A DNA stretch of 64,000 nt from an uncultured Bacilli bacterium (GTDB lineage: Bacteria; Bacillota_I; Bacilli_A; RF39; UBA660). Within the stretch, counting starts at the first letter, position 1, and each line of letters opens with the position of its first letter. The notes under the pieces were generated by a model. That model made no database searches. It was not told the DNA's origin and saw only the letters and a list, made by a program, of their open reading frames with translations. The stretch is taken from contig CAKOLO010000002.1 in the NCBI GenBank assembly GCA_934096235.1, positions 1-64,000 on the forward strand. Reading direction: 5' to 3'. This document shows, in pieces, positions 26,741 to 35,263 of the stretch. The translations under genes and the position numbers were made by a program.

Positions 26741-27336
26741 CGTGGCATCACCGTCCCAAAATTAGTTGTATCTCCACCGTTCATAAATCCATCTAGTAAT
26801 GTTCTTAAGTCATCATTACTAGTTTGAGCTGATTGAAGACCTGCTCCTGCTAGTCCAGAAACTAAATTTTGAATTCTTTTTTGTATGATTTCTGGTCTTC
26901 TATCTTTGAATAAAATGAAATATTCTGTATCTGTTACATTTACTTCTTTACTCATAAATAGATTTGCTTTATCTATATCTTCTCTTACTAGTTTTCTTAT
27001 TGCTGGTGATTGTACTTGATTAAATAATAATTTTAATTGAGCTAGATAAACGTTAATATCAACAGGTCTATCTGCTACTATTAACCAAAATGGATAATCC
27101 ATTGTATTATAGAAGTTTCTCAAATTAAATATTGCATTATTTTGAGAATCATAATCAAGAATAAATATATTTCTTGGTTTAATTTTAACTCCTGTTACTC
27201 TATATCCATTATCTAATATAATTTCACCATTTTGGATACCTCTAATTGGTAACCAATTTTCTGCATATTTTTGTGCTTTAACGTCTACTTTGCGCTTCTT
27301 TGGCGTCCCTGTCATCGTCTCCCACATAGCTTGCAC
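26737..27336 (-). CDS. VirB4 N-terminal domain as separate chain
   Basis: This 199-residue protein resembles the beginning of VirB4/TrsE ATPases: WLPIRGIQNGEIILDNGYRVTGVKI followed by FNLRNFYNTMDYPFWLIVADRPVDIN. It has no ATPase motifs. It starts with GTG at 27334-27336 after GGAGAGG; its first 59 bases overlap the PrgI-like gene in another frame, and its end overlaps the ATPase gene by 4 bases. Both junctions suggest tight translational coupling. Confidence 0.75.
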   Translation of the reverse strand: MQAMWETMTGTPKKRKVDVKAQKYAENWLPIRGIQNGEIILDNGYRVTGVKIKPRNIFILDYDSQNNAIFNLRNFYNTMDYPFWLIVADRPVDINVYLAQLKLLFNQVQSPAIRKLVREDIDKANLFMSKEVNVTDTEYFILFKDRRPEIIQKRIQNLVSGLAGAGLQSAQTSNDDLRTLLDGFMNGGDTTNFGTVMPR

Positions 27337-27619
27337 ACCATCCTCTCCAATAATATCTTCTTTGACTATTGAAATATGTAATTACTTCTTGTAAATATAC
27401 TAATACGTTATGATAAAAAGGTATTGGCATTACTAAGAATAATGATATAGCAATAGGTGTTAATTTTATAGCAATGTCACTTATTGTATCCCCTGGAAAT
27501 ATAAATAGAAAGACAGTTGTTAAAAGTATGCCCGGTAGTAAAACACCAAATAAATCAAATGGTCTAAATACATTAAATATTAACTGACTTTTTTTACTAT
27601 TCGCTGGTATTATATACAT
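27278..27619 (-). CDS. PrgI/TcpE-like small membrane protein
   Basis: This 113-residue protein has two close membrane helices (about 25-45 and 50-75) after a short basic N-terminus with NVFRPFDLFGVLLPG, and a C-terminal YYWRGW. This matches the PrgI/TcpE (VirB3-like) component that accompanies VirB4 in Gram-positive conjugation systems. AAAGGAGATAATAA precedes the ATG. The 3' end overlaps the next gene. Confidence 0.75.
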   Translation of the reverse strand: MYIIPANSKKSQLIFNVFRPFDLFGVLLPGILLTTVFLFIFPGDTISDIAIKLTPIAISLFLVMPIPFYHNVLVYLQEVITYFNSQRRYYWRGWCASYVGDDDRDAKEAQSRR

Positions 27620-27636
27620 TTATTATCTCCTTTCTA

Positions 27637-29580
27637 TTACTTTCCTCCAAAACTACTTTGTCTGTTTGCTCTTTGAGATGAACCTTTTCCTAATAATTCA
27701 TCTTTATTTTTAACATTTGCTTTTCTAGCAGCTTCTAAATCCGCTCTTGAACTTGTTGAATTTAATTGTTTTGTTTCTTTGCTTCTTCCTGATGTAGCTA
27801 AGTCAGTTTTTGCTCTTGTAACTTCGGCACCAGATGCATTATTAGCAGCATTATTCCAAGCTTGTTTACCCATTGATTGTTTTAATTTGAACTCGCCTTC
27901 CATGTCTCTCTTAGCCTTGCTTATTTGTCCATCAATTAAATCAGTATTTTGACCAGTTCTAATTCTTTCTTGTCTTTGTGTAACTAAATCATCATAAGCT
28001 TGTTTTCTCTTTTGATATACACTATCTGCTTGTGCAAATTTTTCTGCATAAGCATTTGCATCTGTACCATATTCAAGTCCTTTACCATCTTGTTGATCTT
28101 TAATTTCATTTGCTTGTGCATTTAATACATTATCTATTAATTTGTTATCATCTTCATACATTTGAGCACGTAATGCTTCACCTTGTGGAATTCCAAGTCT
28201 ACTTTCAATTGCAGCTCCAGCAGCTCTAAATCCTCCACCTTGTCTTGCTATTCTTTGAGCCATATCTCTGTTTCCTTGAGAAACTTTAGATTGTTTGCTA
28301 AAGAAATCCATTACATTTTTGCCTCTAGCACCTGATTGTAATCCTGCTGCTCCACCTCTTACCATATTTCCAAGTGTTCCAGCAACTCCAGCTCCTGCAA
28401 GTGCTCCTGATGCTATACCTGATGCAGCACCAAATCCTGCTCCTGCAAGTCCGCCTATTAAACCACCAAATCCTTTGGCATTGTCTCCTCCAGCATTCAT
28501 GCTTGGGAATATTTGTTTTATTAATTTTGGTATTATTTCTACACATTTATATGCAGAGAACATTATAATTAAGAATATTAATCCTTTTGTAATACCTGTT
28601 GCTTCTGGCATTAATTCACTTTTTTCTACCCAGAATTTTCCAACTAATGCTGTTGCTAAAAATAACGATCCGACTCGAACGAATGCATCCATCCATGTTC
28701 CAATAAATGTTTTAACATATGAACTCCATGTTGAATTTTTTGTTCCACCATCTACTATACTTACTATCGCAAGTGGTGCTAGTACTTGTAATACAATTAA
28801 TTTAAACATACGAATTGCTAATTCTATTGCTAGTTTAATAATTTGCCATGCTAGATATAAACCAGCAGCTGTACTTACTAATGGCCACTTATACTCTATA
28901 TCTTTATCTATTCTAGTTACAATTGTTACTATTTTCATCATATTAAATGCATTTAAATCTCCATTTGCATTCTCATTATAAATGTCATCTAATGGTGTTG
29001 ATTTTCCATCTCTACTATATAAGAATATATTTAAAGTATTTACTGCTAGTTGTTTTCCAAATTCACCTACATTATCAGCTTCTTTACCAAAAATAAATCT
29101 AGCAATTAATCCACTATCTGTTTTTCCAGTAGTGTTTGTTACATCAGCTACTTGTTTTAATGTTGTAAACTCATATCCATCTGGAACACCTATAAATAAT
29201 AATGTTAATTCATTCATAAAACTAAATACAAATGTATATACTATTAACATAATTGATGCAATAGCTATATTTTTTATTAATGCAGGTCCTCCTTGACTAG
29301 CATCATCTAACTTATCTGGATTTATCATATATTGTATTAAAGCATATCCAATTTTAAACATAATCAAAACGAGAATTATTGCTTTAACTCTATCTACTAA
29401 TGGTGCTATCCAAGCATATAGTACATTATAATTTAGTTGTGCTATTAGCATGAATATTTTATATGAATAAGCCACTAATGAATAAACTATACCATCTAAT
29501 GTTAGAAATATAGCATTTAGTGGTAAGAATATCCATGTAGCAACTGATGATATTGAAATTAACGATGTTATAAATGACAT
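27637..29580 (-). CDS. VirB6/TrbL-like polytopic membrane protein
   Basis: This 647-residue protein has about seven or eight membrane helices in residues 1-365. A Gly/Ala-rich stretch (GFGGLIGGLAGAGFGAASG and following) and a charged helical cytoplasmic tail of about 230 residues follow. This is the architecture of TrbL/VirB6/TcpH channel proteins. It is the first gene of the operon, with an extended -10 box TGCTATAAT at 29616-29624. Confidence 0.82.
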   Translation of the reverse strand: MSFITSLISISSVATWIFLPLNAIFLTLDGIVYSLVAYSYKIFMLIAQLNYNVLYAWIAPLVDRVKAIILVLIMFKIGYALIQYMINPDKLDDASQGGPALIKNIAIASIMLIVYTFVFSFMNELTLLFIGVPDGYEFTTLKQVADVTNTTGKTDSGLIARFIFGKEADNVGEFGKQLAVNTLNIFLYSRDGKSTPLDDIYNENANGDLNAFNMMKIVTIVTRIDKDIEYKWPLVSTAAGLYLAWQIIKLAIELAIRMFKLIVLQVLAPLAIVSIVDGGTKNSTWSSYVKTFIGTWMDAFVRVGSLFLATALVGKFWVEKSELMPEATGITKGLIFLIIMFSAYKCVEIIPKLIKQIFPSMNAGGDNAKGFGGLIGGLAGAGFGAASGIASGALAGAGVAGTLGNMVRGGAAGLQSGARGKNVMDFFSKQSKVSQGNRDMAQRIARQGGGFRAAGAAIESRLGIPQGEALRAQMYEDDNKLIDNVLNAQANEIKDQQDGKGLEYGTDANAYAEKFAQADSVYQKRKQAYDDLVTQRQERIRTGQNTDLIDGQISKAKRDMEGEFKLKQSMGKQAWNNAANNASGAEVTRAKTDLATSGRSKETKQLNSTSSRADLEAARKANVKNKDELLGKGSSQRANRQSSFGGK

Positions 29581-29615
29581 TTTTTCTCACTTCCTAATTA
29601 AACTATTCTATGATG

Positions 29616-29624
29616 ATTATAGCA
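29616..29624 (-). promoter_or_regulatory. Extended -10 promoter of the secretion operon
   Basis: On the minus strand TGCTATAAT (TGn plus consensus -10) lies 35 bp upstream of the virB6-like ATG. A good -35 box is not evident, and the T-run of the upstream gene's terminator occupies that region. Confidence 0.65.
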
Positions 29625-29664
29625 TAAAAAAATATCAAATAAAAGTATTTTCTATTTGATATTT
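29625..29664 (-). terminator. Terminator of the 29673-29933 gene
   Basis: A 12-bp perfect stem, AAATATCAAATA with TATTTGATATTT, is followed by a T-run on the minus strand. It separates the small upstream gene from the secretion operon promoter. Confidence 0.85.
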
Positions 29665-29672
29665 CAAGTTTA

Positions 29673-29933
29673 TTATTCGCTTGCAAAGTCTAATACATCT
29701 TCTTTAAAATCTAAAAATATTTTGTTAACAACAAAGTCAAATTCTTCTTCGTTTTCTATTGGTGAATATTCAATTACATCGTTATTGTTATTTACTTTTA
29801 CAATAGATACATCGTCTTTAAATTCATCATTATTTATTAAATACAAATAAGTATTTTCTCTTTCTCTAATAACATCTAATATTAAGTATTCTCCATAGTT
29901 AAATGTTATGATATCGTCTATATTAAAATTCAT
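29673..29933 (-). CDS. DUF1292-like small protein
   Basis: This 86-residue acidic protein consists of strands, then an ENEEEFDFVVNKIFLDF helix near the end, matching the DUF1292/YrzB style. Function is unknown. It shares the fold type with 2861-3115 but is not closely similar. Confidence 0.6.
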   Translation of the reverse strand: MNFNIDDIITFNYGEYLILDVIRERENTYLYLINNDEFKDDVSIVKVNNNNDVIEYSPIENEEEFDFVVNKIFLDFKEDVLDFASE

Positions 29934-29941
29934 ATTATCTC

Positions 29942-30244
29942 CTATCCTAATGTTATTCCTTCATATGATTCTTTAGAGGTCATAACTTTTTCAGTTGCTT
30001 CTTTTAACATCTCTAAAATCACATCTTTAGCTGTGTATTCTTTTGTACTATCATTTTCTTTTAGTCTATCAAGTGCTTCTTTTTGTTTTCCTTGAATTAG
30101 TAGTATATTCATTATTGAGGAAGCTGCTACTATTCTTTTTATTTCATTTGGTGTTCCTTTTCTTATTTCTTTACTTTGTCCTTCTGTATATGGATTATAT
30201 CTTATTTCATCTATGTCTTTTTCTTTCATATTTTTAAATTTCAT
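29942..30244 (-). CDS. Small hypothetical protein
   Basis: This 100-residue protein is predicted helical and is not recognised. A GGAGGATATA site fixes the start at the ATG at 30244, and the extended -10 box TGTTACAAT is at 30260-30268. It lies 8 bp before the DUF1292-like gene, so the two are cotranscribed. No signal or membrane segment. Confidence 0.6.
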   Translation of the reverse strand: MKFKNMKEKDIDEIRYNPYTEGQSKEIRKGTPNEIKRIVAASSIMNILLIQGKQKEALDRLKENDSTKEYTAKDVILEMLKEATEKVMTSKESYEGITLG

Positions 30245-30278
30245 TATATCCTCCATATATATTGTAACATATTGGATT

Positions 30279-30308
30279 TAAAAAAAGTAGAGTTTTTTAT
30301 AACTCTAC
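30279..30308 (-). terminator. Terminator of yebC
   Basis: Stem GTAGAGTT with AACTCTAC (8 bp, 6-base loop) is followed by seven T on the minus strand. The yebC stop codon lies inside. Confidence 0.85.
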
Positions 30309-31010
30309 ATTATGGTAAACATTACTTACATCATCTAGTTCATCTAGCATATCAAGTAATCTTTCAAATTTTACTTTATCTTCACCTTCAAGTGTTACTG
30401 TATCTTTAGCAAAGTATGATATTTCATCTATTTCAAATACTATTCCTGGGAATGCAGTTTCTAATGCTTTTTTAGCATTGTTTAAGTCAGCTACTTCAGT
30501 ATATACAACTACTGTATCATCTTCTACTTCGATATCATTTACATCAACATCTCCATTGATTAGGGCATCCATTACTTCTTCTTCAGAGTGTCCTTTAATA
30601 CCTACTACTCCTAGATGCTCATACATGAAACTAACTGCTCCTTGTCCAGCCATTTTAGCTCCACATTTATTAAATACTGTTTTAACAAAACTAATTGTTC
30701 TATTTGAATTATCTGTTAAGCATTTAATGATTAGTGAACTTCCGCCTTGAGCGAATGCTTCATATTCTACTGTATCATAGTTTTCTGTTACACCTTTTTT
30801 AACTTTATCAATATTTCTATTAATTACATCTGCTGGTACTTGTTCCCTTTTAGCTTTTTCAATTACTCTTCTTAATACATCATTACTTGATGGATCTGGG
30901 TTTCCTTTCGCTGCTTGATAAATCTCCTTTGCATAAATTGAATATAATTTACTTTTTTTAGCAGCTGTTGCAGCCATTGCTTTAGCTCTTACTTCATGAG
31001 CTCTACCCAT
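30297..31010 (-). CDS. YebC/PmpR family transcription/translation regulator
   Basis: This 237-residue protein starts MGRAHEVRAKAMAATAAKKS with GNPDPSSNDVLRRVIEKA, then EAFAQGGSSLIIKCLTDN and NRTISFVKTVFNKCGAKM, all diagnostic of YebC. Members act as DNA-binding regulators or, as recently shown for some, relieve ribosome stalling. The start at 31010 follows AAAGGAG; the upstream GTG is part of that region. It is 14 bp from recG and cotranscribed. Confidence 0.95.
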   Translation of the reverse strand: MGRAHEVRAKAMAATAAKKSKLYSIYAKEIYQAAKGNPDPSSNDVLRRVIEKAKREQVPADVINRNIDKVKKGVTENYDTVEYEAFAQGGSSLIIKCLTDNSNRTISFVKTVFNKCGAKMAGQGAVSFMYEHLGVVGIKGHSEEEVMDALINGDVDVNDIEVEDDTVVVYTEVADLNNAKKALETAFPGIVFEIDEISYFAKDTVTLEGEDKVKFERLLDMLDELDDVSNVYHNVEL

Positions 31011-31024
31011 TTTAATCACTCCTT

Positions 31025-33025
31025 TTAATCTAAATTTGTCATTTCATTAATTATTTTAGCATATTCTTTATAATTTTCAAAATTATTATCTTTATTTTTA
31101 TCAAAAAATTCTTTTGAATCATCTCTTGCTTGTAAAAGTATTTTCATATCAGTATGAAGATTTGCTATTTTAAATTCCATATCTCCACTTTGTTTAACTC
31201 CAAATAAGTCTCCTTCTCCACGCATTTCGTAGTCTTTTTCGGTTATATAGAATCCATCGTTGCTTTCTTCTAATACTTGTAATCTTTTATTTTCTTTATC
31301 TCCTATAAGTATACAAGTTGATTCAAATTCATTTCTTCCAACTCTTCCTCTTAATTGGTGAAGTGTTGCTAGTCCAAAACGTTCAGCATCATATATTATC
31401 ATCATAGTAGCATTTTTAACATCTATTCCAACTTCTATTACTGTTGTTGATATTAATACATCTATTTTTCCTGCTTTAAAGTCATTCATTATTTTATCTT
31501 TGTCGGTTTTTGATAATTTACCATGCATTATCGCTGACTTTATTTTTTTATTGAAGTATAAATCTATATTTCTTTTTATTTCATTTACTGTTGTTAAATC
31601 TATTACTTCAGAATCTTCTATTAAAGGTGAAACTATATATGCTTGATGATGTTCATCTATTTCTTTCTTTAATAGTTCATAAACATCTACTAGTTCTTTT
31701 TCACTTTTAACTATTGTTTTTATTTCTTTTCTTCCTTTTGGTTTAGTTTTAATATTTGATATATCCATATCTCCATATATTGTTAACGCGAAAGTACGCG
31801 GTATAGGAGTTGCTGACATATATAAAGTATCCGGAAGAATACCTTTATTTTTAAGGCTTGCTCTTTGATTTACTCCAAATCTATGTTGTTCATCTGTTAT
31901 AACTAGACCAAGATTTTTAAATATAACATTTTCACTAAGTAGTGCATGTGTACCTATTAAAAAATCAATTTTACCTTTAGCTAATTTTTCTACTACTTCG
32001 TCTTTTTCTTTCTTTTTCATACTTCCAACTAATATGTCTATTCTCATATTTGTTCCTGAAAGTATACTTTTAATATTTTCATAATGTTGATATGCTAATA
32101 CTTCTGTTGGTGCCATTAATGCAGTTTGATATTTTGCTAAATGATTTATATAAGCAGCTATTACTGAAACAATAGTTTTACCACTACCTACATCTCCTTG
32201 AAGCATTCTATTCATTCTTTTACTTGATGTCATGTCATTATAAATATCTTCTATTGCTTTATCTTGATCTGGAGTTAACTCAAATGGTAACTCTCTTATA
32301 AATGTATTAACATCTTCTGGATCGATATTTCTAATATATTCTACTTTATTATCTTTATTTAATTCTTTTAAATAATTTATTTTAAACATGAATTCAAATA
32401 ATTCTTCATATTTAAGTTTTAATTGTGCTTTTTTAACATCTTCTTTATTTTGTGGTTCGTGTATTAATCTTATTGCTTCCTTTTTAGAAATAAAATTATA
32501 TTTTTCATTTAAATATTCCGGTACATAATCAATATAATTATCATAAATATTTAGTGCTTCACTTATATATTTCTTTAATGATTTACTTGTAAGACCGCTT
32601 GTTAGATGGTAAACAGTTTCTATTGAACCAGTAGCAATCTTTTCAAATTTTATATCAGAAGCTATTACTGTATTTTTAAGAGCATCATATTTACCTATTA
32701 CTGTTATAGTTGTACCTGGATGAAGTTGAGTCTTTAAAAATGTTCTATTGAATATCATAACAGCTATCATTTTCTTGTTTGACATTGCTCTAAAAGTAAG
32801 TGCTGTCATATTAGCTCTAAATCTTCTAGATAATGGTACTGAATCTATAATACATTCAATAATTACATTTTGTTTATCAACACACTCTTTTATATTATCA
32901 AGAACTATTAAATCGTGTCTGTAGGGATAATATTCAACTAGATCACTAATACTATTAATTCCTATATTTTTTAAAGTATCTATTGTTTTCGGTCCTAAAC
33001 CTTTAATAGCATTTAAATCGTTCAA
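31025..33025 (-). CDS. recG: ATP-dependent DNA helicase RecG
   Basis: This 666-residue protein has an N-terminal helix-hairpin-helix-like wedge region (AIKGLGPKTIDTLKNIGI), an OB fold, then helicase domains. Walker A is GDVGSGKT, followed by APTEVLAYQHY, TDEQHRFGV (DExH) and SATPIPRTFALTIYGD. LRGRVGR is motif VI. It reverses stalled replication forks. The start is TTG at 33025 because GGAGG lies 8 bases before it; the longer frame would place that site inside the gene. Extended -10 box TGATATAAT at 33054-33062. Confidence 0.95.
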   Translation of the reverse strand: MNDLNAIKGLGPKTIDTLKNIGINSISDLVEYYPYRHDLIVLDNIKECVDKQNVIIECIIDSVPLSRRFRANMTALTFRAMSNKKMIAVMIFNRTFLKTQLHPGTTITVIGKYDALKNTVIASDIKFEKIATGSIETVYHLTSGLTSKSLKKYISEALNIYDNYIDYVPEYLNEKYNFISKKEAIRLIHEPQNKEDVKKAQLKLKYEELFEFMFKINYLKELNKDNKVEYIRNIDPEDVNTFIRELPFELTPDQDKAIEDIYNDMTSSKRMNRMLQGDVGSGKTIVSVIAAYINHLAKYQTALMAPTEVLAYQHYENIKSILSGTNMRIDILVGSMKKKEKDEVVEKLAKGKIDFLIGTHALLSENVIFKNLGLVITDEQHRFGVNQRASLKNKGILPDTLYMSATPIPRTFALTIYGDMDISNIKTKPKGRKEIKTIVKSEKELVDVYELLKKEIDEHHQAYIVSPLIEDSEVIDLTTVNEIKRNIDLYFNKKIKSAIMHGKLSKTDKDKIMNDFKAGKIDVLISTTVIEVGIDVKNATMMIIYDAERFGLATLHQLRGRVGRNEFESTCILIGDKENKRLQVLEESNDGFYITEKDYEMRGEGDLFGVKQSGDMEFKIANLHTDMKILLQARDDSKEFFDKNKDNNFENYKEYAKIINEMTNLD

Positions 33026-33075
33026 TGTTATCGCCTCCAAATAAATCTTCAATATTATATCATACTTTTAAAGAT

Positions 33076-33101
33076 AAAAAAAGAAGAAATTTAGATTTCT
33101 T
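33076..33101 (-). terminator. Terminator of the HEPN-motif gene
   Basis: Arms AAGAAAT and ATTTCTT (7 bp, 4-base loop) are followed by a T-rich run on the minus strand, directly at the end of the gene at 33100. Confidence 0.65.
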
Positions 33102-34725
33102 ACATACTTGGAGGTTTACTATCTAATTCTTCTTTTCTTTTAATAAGGGTATCTCTTAGTTTCATTAAATATTTAATTCTATCAGTATATTCTTTTGTAC
33201 TTTCAAGTGTTATTGGTTCTTTAATACTTTGTTTTTTATCTATGTGTAATTCATTAATATATTCTTCATATATTTCTTTAAATTTTTTTATATAATCGTC
33301 AGATGCTTCATATTCTTTTAATAGATTTTCTATCCTAATTTTCAATTCTTCTATAGTTAATTCTTCTTGTTCATCGTTTTCGATTATACTAATATATTCT
33401 AATAATTCTTGATTAGTTGCAGTACACTTAAAATGGTAACTATCTTCTTTATGATCTGGTGAATCTTTAATCACCAAACCATTTTCATTTACTTCTATAG
33501 CTGAATGCATAATACCATTTCTTATTCTTTTACTTATCTCTATATTTCTTTTTTCAAATGCAAAGATTACATTATTTATAAAACTATTAAATTGATTTAG
33601 TAATTGTTCTTTTCTTTTATCTTTTGGTATTAATTTTGACTTTTTATTGTTTTTTTTGAGTTCATAGATGTTTTTTCTTATCGTTCCTAAAACGCCTGTT
33701 ACATCATCTTTCTTAGAACTATCTTTTAGTTTGAATTGTATGTTTTTAAATGGATTTTTTAAATATTTGAAATCTAATTTTATATTTTGTCTATCACTAA
33801 AAAGCAAACTTAAATGATTATAAATAACTGCACTTTCTATAGATAATCTATCTTCTTTAGAGCATAACATTAATGATATTTTAACTAGGATACTTAATAC
33901 TTCATCAATATCCTCTTTTTCTCCTTTTATAATTTCATCTTTGCTTAATAAAGATGTTTTATTTATATTCCCATTGATTTTATAAGTCTCATAATTTAGT
34001 ATTTTTTTATTATGTATAAAATTTTCTACTTTCATTAAAGCGTTATCATATGTTTTAATCATATGTTTTAATTCTTCATCATTAAAGTTAACATCATAAT
34101 CTAGTTTACCCATTTTAGTAAAAAAGTTTTTACGTTGATTTATAAGATATAATATCATTTCGTTACTGTAATATTCTTCATTATAAAGTCCTAATATTTT
34201 ATATATATTAATATCATCTTCTTTTTCAAGTTTGATTTTATTAAATTCATTTAATTCTTTTGGAGTTATTGTTCCAGTTAAAGAATGTTTGCTTTCAAAA
34301 ATATCATATTCATTTTTAATAATAATTTGGTTATTTTGAATATCTATTTCATATCTTCCATGAGCAAAAGAATCTCTTAGTTTATTTATAATAAATATTT
34401 TCTTTTTTAACTCGATATTATCATTATTATTATTTAGAACTACAATTTCATATATATTATTTGGTGCTTCTTTAGAATCTACTTTAAAAGATATTTTATC
34501 TTTAATTAAGTCATAGAATTCATCTATCTTTTCTATATTTTCAGGTGTATCATCAAAAAATAGTTTTTTGCTTCTACTGTCAGTTTTTATTAGTTTTTCT
34601 TCTGACATTATAAAACTAGAAATACTTAACATTAATATATGTTCTTTATTTAACGCAATATTCTTTTTATATATTATTGATTCTAATAATTCTTTTGATA
34701 TTTTTAACAGTTCTTCTCTATTCAT
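33100..34725 (-). CDS. Large protein with two HEPN-type RNase motifs, unknown
   Basis: This 541-residue helical protein matches no named family I know. It has two similar modules: RDSFAHG at 117-123 (R-x4-H) followed by a beta hairpin NNQIIIKNE, and RNGIMHS at 402-408 (exact RNxxxH) followed by ENGLVIKDS. The R-x4-6-H motif after a long helix is the catalytic signature of HEPN ribonucleases and abortive-infection proteins. The first copy has Asp instead of Asn and may be inactive. A defence or toxin role is inference. It has its own terminator and start site. Confidence 0.6.
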   Translation of the reverse strand: MNREELLKISKELLESIIYKKNIALNKEHILMLSISSFIMSEEKLIKTDSRSKKLFFDDTPENIEKIDEFYDLIKDKISFKVDSKEAPNNIYEIVVLNNNNDNIELKKKIFIINKLRDSFAHGRYEIDIQNNQIIIKNEYDIFESKHSLTGTITPKELNEFNKIKLEKEDDINIYKILGLYNEEYYSNEMILYLINQRKNFFTKMGKLDYDVNFNDEELKHMIKTYDNALMKVENFIHNKKILNYETYKINGNINKTSLLSKDEIIKGEKEDIDEVLSILVKISLMLCSKEDRLSIESAVIYNHLSLLFSDRQNIKLDFKYLKNPFKNIQFKLKDSSKKDDVTGVLGTIRKNIYELKKNNKKSKLIPKDKRKEQLLNQFNSFINNVIFAFEKRNIEISKRIRNGIMHSAIEVNENGLVIKDSPDHKEDSYHFKCTATNQELLEYISIIENDEQEELTIEELKIRIENLLKEYEASDDYIKKFKEIYEEYINELHIDKKQSIKEPITLESTKEYTDRIKYLMKLRDTLIKRKEELDSKPPSM

Positions 34726-34773
34726 ACTTTACTCCTAAAATAATGTTATCATTTTTGAATTATTAAGTAAATA

Positions 34774-34782
34774 TGTTATAAT
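34774..34782 (+). promoter_or_regulatory. Extended -10 promoter
   Basis: TGTTATAAT lies upstream of the ATG at 34799, predicting a transcription start near 34789. The leader would be only about 10 bases, essentially just the GGTGATAAGA binding site. Confidence 0.65.
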
Positions 34783-34798
34783 TGTTATGGTGATAAGA

Positions 34799-35212
34799 AT
34801 GGAATTAGAAGATTTAAGAGATGCGATGAGTGAACTTTCTTATGATGATATTGAATTTTTTGCTCATTTAACTGAAAGAAATAATGGAAACTCTATATGT
34901 GAAGATGGTTTATATATTGATGATGATAAATTATCTAGTTGTGTAAATCCTATATTAGAATCTTTTTATGAAGATCCTGATCATTATGTTGATTTTGAAC
35001 TTGGTAATCCTCAAACTAGGGCTAAAGAAATTATGGTTTTAATAGGTTGTGAAGTTGGAGATGAAAATAGATTAATTAAAAAGAATAGTAATGGTCAAAG
35101 TGAGTTTGTTATTCCTAGTGAAAATATACTTGGATTTGTAGATTTGGATAGTAAATACTTTAGTAGTAATCCTAATTCTATGTATAGTCTTAGTATGGGA
35201 CAAAATTTATAA
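34799..35212 (+). CDS. Small unknown protein, possible ADP-ribosyltransferase fold
   Basis: This 137-residue protein is not firmly recognised. It begins with a helix, then FFAHLTERNNGNSICEDGLY (residues 20-39), like the H-T...SI...GLY start of ADP-ribosyltransferase-type folds. Later GQSEFVIPSENILGFV (99-114) has a Q-x-E resembling the catalytic ExE/QxE loop. The middle Tyr/Ser motif is not clear. It is divergent from the HEPN-motif gene. The start at 34799 is fixed by the promoter and the GGTGA site; the upstream ATG would precede the transcription start. Confidence 0.5.
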   Translation: MELEDLRDAMSELSYDDIEFFAHLTERNNGNSICEDGLYIDDDKLSSCVNPILESFYEDPDHYVDFELGNPQTRAKEIMVLIGCEVGDENRLIKKNSNGQSEFVIPSENILGFVDLDSKYFSSNPNSMYSLSMGQNL

Positions 35213-35228
35213 AAAGTTTAAAAAATGC

Positions 35229-35257
35229 TTGACAAAATATACTTTTATAATTAATAT
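35229..35257 (+). promoter_or_regulatory. Sigma-A promoter of the candidate small RNA
   Basis: A perfect TTGACA (35229-35234) and TAATAT (35252-35257) are 17 bp apart on the plus strand. No open reading frame of useful size follows before the terminator. Confidence 0.8.
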
Positions 35258-35263
35258 ATAGAC

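Noticed and set aside
28295..28981. Plus-strand open frame of 228 codons opposite the virB6-like gene
   Set aside because: It is antisense to a well-supported membrane-protein gene, has no binding site, and its Ala/Pro-rich composition mirrors the Gly/Ala-rich sense strand.
18996..29624. Integrative conjugative element or prophage
   Set aside because: No integrase, relaxase, excisionase, capsid or direct repeats were found, and housekeeping genes flank both sides without compositional change.
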